Below are positions 8,048 through 14,362 of a DNA stretch of 14,362 nt, in pieces. Under the pieces are notes generated by a model. The model saw only the letters and a program-made list of their open reading frames with translations. It was not told where the DNA came from and searched no databases. The translations under genes were made by a program, and so were the position numbers. Each line of letters opens with the position of its first letter. Position 1 is the first letter of the stretch. Origin of the DNA: Beroe ovata (Eukaryota > Ctenophora > Nuda > Beroida > Beroidae); the NCBI GenBank assembly GCA_946803715.1, contig CAMPET010000418.1, positions 1,810 through 16,171 on the forward strand. Reading direction: 5' to 3'.

Positions 8048-8313
8048 ATTTTTCCCAAAACCAAATAAGATTTGGTTGTTTATGTCCGCAGCATCTGGCG
8101 TTCTTTACCTTAAAATCTAAGATATGAGAAAGAACGCGGCATACTTGACAGACTGCCGCCACATCACTAGAAAAAGTTGTACCGTTTCTACACGTGATGT
8201 GGCGGCAGTCTGTCAAGTATGCCGCGTTCTTTCTCATATCTTAGATTTTAAGGTAAAGAACGCCAGATGCTGCGGACGTAAACAACCAAATCTTATTTGG
8301 TTTTGGGAAAAAT
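8048..8313. mobile_element. 266-bp palindromic foldback/MITE-like element
   Basis: The left arm (8048-8167) and right arm (8194-8313) are 120 bp each and reverse-complementary with a single mismatch (8082 against 8279). They are separated by a 26-bp spacer. Because the arms mirror each other, the plus strand (8124-8336) and minus strand (8016-8237) carry nearly the same ~60-residue open frame. I recognise no domain in it, and it is most simply a by-product of the palindrome. The termini read ATTTTTCCC/GGGAAAAAT. No clear target-site duplication is visible: the left flank is unrelated sequence and the right flank is the 35-bp repeat. It fits a non-autonomous foldback DNA element. A chimeric assembly artefact at a contig end is the main alternative. 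Confidence 0.7.
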
Positions 8314-8374
8314 CAGGAAACTATACATTATTATAGTGAGTCATGTATCAGGAAACTATACATTATTATAGTGA
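8312..8374. repeat. 35-bp tandem repeat at left edge of copy B
   Basis: One partial unit (8312-8339) and one full unit (8340-8374) of the 35-bp repeat described at 5368-5506. The partial unit abuts the right arm of the palindrome, as if the element had inserted into, or broken, this repeat array. Confidence 0.88.
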
Positions 8375-8956
8375 GAACTGAGAGAGCTGCACACATTCTA
8401 TAATCTAAATATGGGGCCAATCTCTCAAGAGTGACAAATAATGCTCATTGTCCCTTGATTTTTGTTCAATGTATAGTATACACTATTATACACTATACAT
8501 GGGGAGAAAATATACATTGCACAGCCAGAAAATGTAAAATATTTGAAAAACAGAAAAGCAAACATGCCCACACAGATAACGTTCTCCTCAGGTCAAGAAA
8601 AGGAGGTTTAGCGTTACTAAGAAGTACACAGAGGAATGGACTGTGTTGAAACATCCTAAAGATACAGTTCGATCTAACTCAATGCCCAACGGTAACACTT
8701 ATTGCGTGTCAAGTACACTCGATATTATAAACGGCAAATAGTTGACCACGCCCAGTATCATGAAATATTTCCATGGGCTGGCGAATCGCGTTTAAAACTA
8801 AGTTGAGGCTCAGGCTTCAGTAAAAATTTCAGCGTTAGTACCTAGTACCTACCTATATTCGAGTATACACAATACGCATGTGTAGTATGAATGGTAGCAA
8901 AACATGACTAATCAACACTACTGAGATATTCTTATGTCAACAGAGCAATATCATGA

Positions 8957-9008
8957 ACACGTCGCCATGTATACATTGTGTATACAATATACATTCTTAG
9001 CGACGTGT
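8957..9008. other. Nested inverted repeat (copy B)
   Basis: The copy-B counterpart of the 9-bp plus 7-bp nested stem at 6135-6186, with no change in the stem bases. Confidence 0.5.
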
Positions 9009-9310
9009 ATAATATGTGTTACAACTTACAAACACGGTCATAGCACATTGATTGGAGCTACGGAACACAGAAGAGTTTATAATACACACAAAGTATACAT
9101 ATTTCCTACGATAAGGGAGAATAGAGAGGAATCAAATTTCACGGCATTTCATCAACGTATAACCATGAACATTGTATAGTGTGAAGAACTATAAACAGGT
9201 GTAGAGAATAGAAATTCACAAACGATCCATCGAATTCAGAAATACTTCATAGTGCAGGAATATCACTGAATTGTGTAGACAAGCACCGGCCCCACGCTCC
9301 GCATCATATT

Positions 9311-10788
9311 GCGGGATTCAGATATCAAGCGTACGGAATGACGAATGAACAAGAAATGACTGACGAATGGCGGGAAATGTGATATTGTAATAACTAGCAA
9401 TAGATGCGCGGCTCATTTGAAATCCGCTTGTTAAAAAATGATCAAAATTATGTCATCAAACTCGTCATATAAAAATTTTGTATTCATGAAGTAAACAAAA
9501 TTTTTCAACGTATTTCAAAACATATCAAGCATTAGAAATTTAAGAAATTACTGAAAAGCAATTTTGCGCACCGATTGTCGCGCCGCGCACTCAGAGTCGA
9601 GGCTTTCGAATTTACTCACACCTTTCAAATCGAGCGCTAATTCAAAACTAGCTGATCGAATGTCTGTGCAATGCGCGCAACGAATTTACGTTGTGCTAAT
9701 TCCAAAGACCAAGTCGAAGCGTTGAGTGCTTTATAAAACAGTGTTTCAGTTATTATCATTGCTCTTGCTAACGGCTTCCTTTGTTCCTTTATATGTAAAG
9801 CAAGTCAGGTCCTCCTAACGTGATCTGTGCTTGTGTCAAGACAGAAACTATGTCCTGTGCACACTCGTAAGCATGTTTGCAGGAGCTGAAACAGATATCT
9901 TCAGTTTTTTCGCTCGGTACATACCGACACTTGATCAAGTGTTACAGTATATGTTGTGTAAGATGAAGCCCGCCTCCTTTCATTGGACTGGGCCTCCTCA
10001 AATTTCACTGGTCACTGGCATAACACATGACATTTTATCACATACCGGAAACGCATAATTTTTCTTATCCCGCATGAACTTGGTTTCACAAACGTGTTAT
10101 CCTCCTAAATAGGAGTGTTCCTTCGCGGAATGCATTGAACTATCATTTCTTTGTTCGTTCAAATACAACAACTCCTTCCCTATGCAGGTTATTTCCATTG
10201 TTTATTTAGCTGGTGCTAATTAGATCTGTAACTAGGTAGTTAGTACACCGCAGATAGATTCACCCTGGTAGACTGTTATAACACTCTACATACAACACTC
10301 TGCATGTCCTGCCGTTTGTTGCAGTTTCTCTGCTGCTCTCCCCTGTATATCAGTAATCGTGCGTTTAGCAGGGTCATTAGCTCTATTATACATACAGACA
10401 CCAGCATGCTGCAGTATTCCCAATGATATTCGTCCAGGGCTTGCTGCGAAATAGTATTTGCTAACTCGTTCCTACGCATTCAATAATATCCGTCTTCTAG
10501 ATGTGAATATGTGTGCCTGTACTAGGCCAGCTGTTATATGAACTAGTGTATAGTCAGGCACTGTGGTTGAACCAATGTAGAGGGAGTTAGATTTCATGAT
10601 AATCGTGTTTGTATGTGAATAATTCAGTTAGTCCGTCACGAACCCCCCTCCAGGAGTTATATGAAGTAGGATCTACTCAGCGATAGTATATACTCCGTCA
10701 CACATCAGTGTCTCCACACTTTATTTTCTCCTGATTGAATGATCCAGTTCTGATGAGGCGATTGAAATGACCGAAATCAGAGGTCACT
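9311..10788 (+). promoter_or_regulatory. Putative promoter/leader of the kinase gene
   Basis: This is the region immediately upstream of the coding start. Its first 696 bp (9311-10006) are identical to copy A. A TATAAAA at 9732-9738, in the context GTGCTTTATAAAACAG, could be a core promoter about 1.05 kb from the ATG. A donor-like CTC|GTAAGC at 9867 and an acceptor-like ATCCAG ending at 10747, preceded by a pyrimidine-rich stretch, could define a 5'-UTR intron and leave a short leader. None of this is proven; only the position and the identity between copies are directly seen. Confidence 0.35.
10753..10770 (+). promoter_or_regulatory. Minimal uORF before the kinase start
   Basis: ATG AGG CGA TTG AAA TGA encodes MRRLK and stops 18 nt before the main ATG, in the same frame. 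A second ATG at 10767 opens a frame that overlaps the kinase start out of frame. The in-frame TGA at 10768-10770 also shows that the coding region cannot extend further upstream without splicing. Both upstream ATGs are kept in copy A. They might dampen translation if the transcript includes them. Confidence 0.35.
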
Positions 10789-13215
10789 ATGGACGTATCA
10801 GCGGACCACATCATAGACAGCATTTGGAACAGCAAGACTGAAGATGAATTCTTGGATGTCACGTTAACACTCCTTAAACTGATTCATAACGTGCTTTTTA
10901 ACCCGGATAAACCGAAGTATAAGAAGATAAAACGTGATACAACGTTCTTCCATGCTAACCCTGGTGTGGAAGAATTCTTGACCGAGTGTGGGTTTCAAGT
11001 TTGTGACAACTGGATGGTATTTCTCGATACGGAGATAGCATACATGAAGATAAATACGGGTAAGGACAAGTTGTATAGTTACAGGAAGAAAGTAGACAGT
11101 CTCAATGCGTATGAGGTTCCAGAAAACAGCCTCAAGTACAGTCCAATCATGCTGGGGAAGGGAAAGTTTGCATCGGTATTCCAGGGGTCATGGGAGAACT
11201 GCTGGGTGGCTATCAAAGCGCTCCACCCCTACTGTTCCGACCAGGCAGTGGACGATTTCAGTAGAGAAGCCGAGATATTGCGGAGTTTGAAACACAATAA
11301 CATTGTCATCCTGTACGCTGTTTGTCTGCAGAACATCAACAAGCGACACGTGCATGTTCTGGAGTTGATGGGAGGGGCTATTCTGGACGTGTTACGAACT
11401 GACCCCGACCTCACCACCGAGCGACTGATTGGCAAAGCTCTGGAGGTAGCAGCAGGTCTCGATCACATCCACAGCAAGAATATTCTCCACTGTGACATTG
11501 CTGCCCGTAATATCCTGCTCAGTGTGCAGGGTGTGGTTAAGATCAGTGACTTTGGTCTTGCCCGGTATGCAGACTCCCCAGAGTGCAAGCTCCTAGACCG
11601 GACTACCTTATTCCCCATCCGGTGGACCGCCCCAGAGGTCTACACGGACAATGTTCTGACCAAAGCTAGCGATGTATGGAGTTACGGTATTCTGTGTTAC
11701 GAGTTTATAACACGGGGTAAAACCCCCTACGGGACGTTCCAGAACCGGCAAATAAAGCGCAGTGTTGCTACGGGTTACCGGCTTCCGAAGTCTGAGGAAT
11801 GTCCTCAGGACTTTTATACCCTCATGTTGAAATGCTGGAACAGCGATCCTAAGAGTCGCCCATCTTTTCAAGCTATCTATCAGGATCTGATGAACATGAA
11901 ACTTGGTTTCGCCCAGAAACAAAAATTCTCCGTCTCATTCGAGAGTTCCGATGACGTGGCTCCTATTCGACGGACTAATCGGCGGTCGAGCATGCGATCA
12001 AGTTTCCGGAAGCTAGTGAAGAGCTTCAGTATACAGCGGAATTCCATAATGACACCGGAATATGAAGAGAATTTACCCGTATACACGAATCTTGTGCAGC
12101 CGTCCAAAGAAAAAGTTGCCTTCAAGTGTCGGAAGGACGCACAAACCACAGAAATTCTGAAGAAAGTGATGAGTAAACTTGGATTTGCTCCAAGTCAGAT
12201 GTACAGATACGCACTGGTGGAAGTATTTGACCCCAGAGCTGCGATCAGCCGGTCCCAGCCCGCGCTTAACTCACCCCCCGAATCGAGCAGCCCGTATGTA
12301 AAGTTACGAGGTCTGACAGAGCAGCCGCTCCTCCTGAGGGACTCATGGGTGCACAAGCAGCACACCCGGTACATGTTCTGCACGAGGGGGTCCATCCTCC
12401 GGGTGCTGGACCTGTGTAAAGTGGTGCGGGAGAAGGGAACCATAGAGGCACAACCGTATGAGACACGCGGCTATCTGCTCCAGTCGACGGGCATAATGAG
12501 CGGGAGGAACAGCATCATGTGGTCTCGTGTGTGGGCTATCCTGGACGGTGTGTCCCTGGCCCTATGTGAGGATGAGGACTGTGAGGAAGTGTGGGATAAC
12601 GTCCTCACCGTACAGAAAGCAGAGGTGTCCGAGTCGAGACATGATGCTTTCCTCGTGACAGACTCGTCCAACACACAGCACACATTCCAAGCTGAAGATA
12701 GGGAAGATGGGTACCGCTGGGTGGAAGCTATCAATGCTGCGGTTCAGGCTGGTGCCCCAGACTCTGCCAGGCTGGCTGAGGCTCGGTCTCTCCACTCCTC
12801 CAAAGTGTTGATAATCACAGGGGGACGGGGAGGGAGTGGGAACTCCAGTACAAACTCTGTGAACTACGGACACAAACAGGTCACACTCTCGCATGACGAG
12901 CTAGTATTTTATAACAACGGGGAGAGGATAAGCGCGCCACTGGAACACTTGGCAGACATCCAGCCGTCAGATGCGCCCTGCTCGGGTAACCTCATGTGCC
13001 AGGGCATCACACTGGTGTTCAGATCGTCCAGCAAACACTCGTCGAGCAAACACTCGTCACACCACGAGTACAGCATCTACCCGACCTCACACTCCGACTT
13101 CACTGCGTGGTACGAGGCTCTTGTCAAAGTAGCTCAGCTCCTCTCACTGACTCATGTTATCAAACAGCTCGATATGAAAGAGTTGAAGAGTGTTGCGCCT
13201 CTATCAGGCATGTAG
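10789..13215 (+). CDS. PUB-domain tyrosine kinase with RA and two PH-like domains
   Basis: This is an intact 808-codon single-exon frame. The ATG has A at -3 and G at +4, with an in-frame TGA 18 nt upstream. Domains read by eye: PUB/PUG (about 15-100; NPDKPKYKKIK at 38-48, VEEFLTECGF at 60-69), a fold known from PNGase, UBXN6, HOIP and SPATA2 that binds p97/VCP or partner tails. Tyrosine kinase (about 117-372): glycine loop GKGKFA (123-128), Lys143 in VAIK, Glu160, HCDIAARN (234-241) with catalytic Asp236 and Asn241, DFG 254-256, FPIRWTAPE (275-283), SDVWSYG (294-300), Arg357. Basic Ser-rich linker (394-420) and tyrosines in PEYEENLP and VYTNL (425, 432). RA-like (about 440-535; LPLLLRDSW-type end near 513-520). 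PH (about 556-652; Trp644). Second PH-like (about 671-785; Trp774), with a low-complexity SSSKHSSSKHSS insert. There is no signal peptide or membrane segment, so it is probably cytoplasmic and membrane-recruited. Odd points: the HRD arginine is Cys235, the canonical activation-loop tyrosine position is Cys266, the third glycine of the loop is Ala128, and there are no introns. Kinase identity is near certain, PUB, RA and PH1 are likely, PH2 is moderate. Partners and pathway are inferred. Confidence 0.95.
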   Translation: MDVSADHIIDSIWNSKTEDEFLDVTLTLLKLIHNVLFNPDKPKYKKIKRDTTFFHANPGVEEFLTECGFQVCDNWMVFLDTEIAYMKINTGKDKLYSYRKKVDSLNAYEVPENSLKYSPIMLGKGKFASVFQGSWENCWVAIKALHPYCSDQAVDDFSREAEILRSLKHNNIVILYAVCLQNINKRHVHVLELMGGAILDVLRTDPDLTTERLIGKALEVAAGLDHIHSKNILHCDIAARNILLSVQGVVKISDFGLARYADSPECKLLDRTTLFPIRWTAPEVYTDNVLTKASDVWSYGILCYEFITRGKTPYGTFQNRQIKRSVATGYRLPKSEECPQDFYTLMLKCWNSDPKSRPSFQAIYQDLMNMKLGFAQKQKFSVSFESSDDVAPIRRTNRRSSMRSSFRKLVKSFSIQRNSIMTPEYEENLPVYTNLVQPSKEKVAFKCRKDAQTTEILKKVMSKLGFAPSQMYRYALVEVFDPRAAISRSQPALNSPPESSSPYVKLRGLTEQPLLLRDSWVHKQHTRYMFCTRGSILRVLDLCKVVREKGTIEAQPYETRGYLLQSTGIMSGRNSIMWSRVWAILDGVSLALCEDEDCEEVWDNVLTVQKAEVSESRHDAFLVTDSSNTQHTFQAEDREDGYRWVEAINAAVQAGAPDSARLAEARSLHSSKVLIITGGRGGSGNSSTNSVNYGHKQVTLSHDELVFYNNGERISAPLEHLADIQPSDAPCSGNLMCQGITLVFRSSSKHSSSKHSSHHEYSIYPTSHSDFTAWYEALVKVAQLLSLTHVIKQLDMKELKSVAPLSGM

Positions 13216-13259
13216 CTTGCGTGGAAACATTGGTGTTGTTATATCAACGATATTATACA

Positions 13260-13339
13260 GTTACCATGGCAACGCGCGCGCAGTTATAACTCGTCACCTC
13301 GCGCTATCCTAGCAACTTGTTGCTATGACAACCGGTTGT
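13260..13339. promoter_or_regulatory. Two X-box-like sites and a Grainyhead-like site
   Basis: GTTACCATGGCAAC (13260-13273) fits the RFX X-box consensus GTNRCC-N2-RGYAAC perfectly. GTTGCTATGACAAC (13319-13332) is a near match, with two departures from it. The second overlaps the palindrome ACAACCGGTTGT (13328-13339), whose core AACCGGTT is the Grainyhead/CP2 consensus. TAGCAAC-TT-GTTGCTA is a further dyad at 13310-13325. The cluster lies 45-125 nt after the kinase stop codon, so it may be in the 3' UTR, or be an enhancer/promoter for a neighbouring gene. Motif match only; binding is inferred. Confidence 0.45.
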
Positions 13340-13595
13340 TGAGTTTGGAGGCAGTACAAGTGTTCATTGTTGACGTGTTGAAGCAGAGTGCACTTCAAGA
13401 GGTGGGAGAGAGAGGAATAGCCTGTTTTGTTATACAGTTCGTTTGCGTTCACTTTGTACCTCAGTGCTAGGTATAAGTGAGGAACAAGATCAATATATAG
13501 ACAGTTTTAGACGTGACATGGATTTAGTTCATAGCATAATTATCATTCAGTCATTTTGTTAACTTGATTTGCTTTTTTCTGAAAATTTATTTTTG

Positions 13596-13601
13596 ATTAA
13601 A
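13596..13601 (+). terminator. Candidate poly(A) signal ATTAAA
   Basis: ATTAAA lies 381 nt after the kinase stop, followed by a T-rich stretch. It is a weaker hexamer than AATAAA. Either this one or the AATAAA at 13820-13825 could end the transcript. Confidence 0.25.
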
Positions 13602-13819
13602 TTTGATTTGTTAAAAGATTCTGAAACTAACAATTGGCTATGGATTCGTTTCTGTGGGGAATTGGCTGCGATGGGGCTTTATACTATTTTCATATTATTC
13701 GCGTCAGGTTCTTTATACACATCACACATGCACTGCTAACAGCAATTTCTTTTAATAACATTTTAAATTATTATACATATCAAGTTTTAAACACAAACTG
13801 TTCTTATTTTATACGCCCT

Positions 13820-13825
13820 AATAAA
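13820..13825 (+). terminator. Candidate poly(A) signal AATAAA
   Basis: A canonical AATAAA 605 nt after the kinase stop. GT/T-rich sequence follows within about 40-100 nt. It is plausible for a long 3' UTR, with no transcript evidence available. Confidence 0.3.
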
Positions 13826-14329
13826 GTAATTAAGTACTTGTCATATGAAATTGGGGTTATTTTCAGGATTATTCCTATTGATACACAATGTAGAATGTAC
13901 ACGCGTCATATTTGTACAATGTATAGCGTGTAGCGATTTATACAGTGTATACGATACACATCATGTACTGTGCACAGTGAATGTTGTGTAAAGTGTATAC
14001 TTGTGCGGTGGGATCTGGAAAAAACTCTGCAGTGAAAGCATATCCACTGGGATATATCCTCGTGCATCATGTGTAATTACTAAGAAATATGTATAAATGT
14101 GTTTACTAATTGCTGTCAAATGATCATCTACATGATATTACGATGACAATTTGCATTTTATTCTCTCTGCATTTCCCAGTAGATCTAGAATCCTGCCTTT
14201 CCAAAACTGACGGAGCCTTTCTGTTCCGTATACATTGCACATTTGAATGTATAATGTATAATATTATCGAATTATCCCTGCGCTGTAACATAAATTACAA
14301 GAGTCCGATAAACGTGTTTACAGCTCGTC

Positions 14330-14331
<2 letters not shown>

Positions 14332-14362
<31 letters not shown>
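14332..14362. repeat. (TG)n microsatellite, window right edge
   Basis: A pure TG run of 31 nt to the end of the window. It is the same repeat type as at the left edge. Confidence 0.95.

Larger units (their letters stand above)
8340..10821 (+). repeat. Direct duplication copy B (upstream of intact kinase gene)
   Basis: This is the counterpart of copy A, continuous with the full-length kinase gene. It lacks the 46-bp segment 6030-6075. The join in B is compatible with a deletion using a 2-bp AG microhomology. Homology ends at 10821 only because copy A is cut there. This block holds the presumed promoter and leader of the gene. Confidence 0.93.
13216..14331. other. 3' flank / UTR, AT-rich
   Basis: No second gene is convincing. 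The first ~130 bp after the stop are GC-richer and carry the X-box/Grainyhead-like cluster. The rest is AT-rich. A 97-codon frame from the ATG at 13640 (ends 13933) is open and hydrophobic, but its composition follows the AT-rich DNA, it shows no family motif, and it contains a candidate poly(A) signal. I treat it as chance. Confidence 0.5.

Noticed and set aside
11229-12894. Several 60-110 codon frames on the opposite strand or other frames of the kinase
   Set aside because: They are shadows of the long coding region and have no independent evidence.
10789-13215. Pseudokinase
   Set aside because: Although the HRD arginine is lost, the ATP-binding lysine, the helix-C glutamate, catalytic Asp236, Asn241 and the DFG aspartate are all present, so catalysis is plausible.
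13640-13933. 97-codon plus-strand frame downstream of the kinase
   Set aside because: It is hydrophobic and AT-driven, shows no family motif, contains an AATAAA and lies in the probable 3' UTR. Length alone is expected by chance in such composition.

Overview
The window looks like a eukaryotic, probably animal, nuclear contig. It has (TG)n/(CA)n microsatellites, minisatellites, a foldback element, long AT-rich non-coding stretches and one confident protein-coding gene. That gene is a tyrosine kinase with metazoan/holozoan-type signalling domains. Nothing indicates bacterial operons, CRISPR, rRNA or tRNA. An early-branching animal (sponge-like) is my best guess, but the sequence alone does not fix the taxon. 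Both ends of the window are TG microsatellites, as expected for a contig bounded by assembly-breaking repeats.

Left part (1-5360): no convincing gene. It holds a patchwork of small repeats: a 21-bp tandem repeat near 1351, a diverged ~167-bp tandem pair (1909-2250), a ~17-bp minisatellite with 17 TGTCAA cores (about 2769-3141), a 34-bp repeat (3447-3514), a degenerate foldback (4144-4320) and a (CA)n tract (4329-4382). One GC-rich island (3346-3472) has an acceptor-like edge and a 51-codon open frame, and may be an isolated exon.

Middle (5368-10821): a ~2.5-kb direct duplication. Copy A (5472-8007) and copy B (8340-10821) both begin in 35-bp tandem repeats and both run into the start of the kinase gene. 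Copy A stops after 11 codons at a single N (8008). A near-perfect 266-bp palindrome (two 120-bp arms) sits between the copies. Divergence is mosaic: about 9% near the left edge, and zero over one 696-bp tract. This is either a real promoter-plus-start duplication or two haplotypes joined in assembly; the N at the junction keeps the second option open.

Right part (10789-14362): one uninterrupted 808-codon gene. Read by eye its domains are PUB, tyrosine kinase, basic/serine-rich linker with two tyrosine motifs, RA, PH and a second PH-like domain. I know of no described family with this order. The kinase keeps its catalytic residues. The HRD arginine is Cys235, and the residue aligned with the Src activation-loop tyrosine is Cys266, so the usual phosphotyrosine-arginine switch is absent. 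Taken together, the domains suggest a cytoplasmic kinase that could link p97/ubiquitin machinery (PUB) to Ras-like GTPases (RA) and membranes (PH). Just after the stop codon are two RFX X-box-like sites and a Grainyhead-like site, followed by AT-rich sequence with candidate poly(A) signals.
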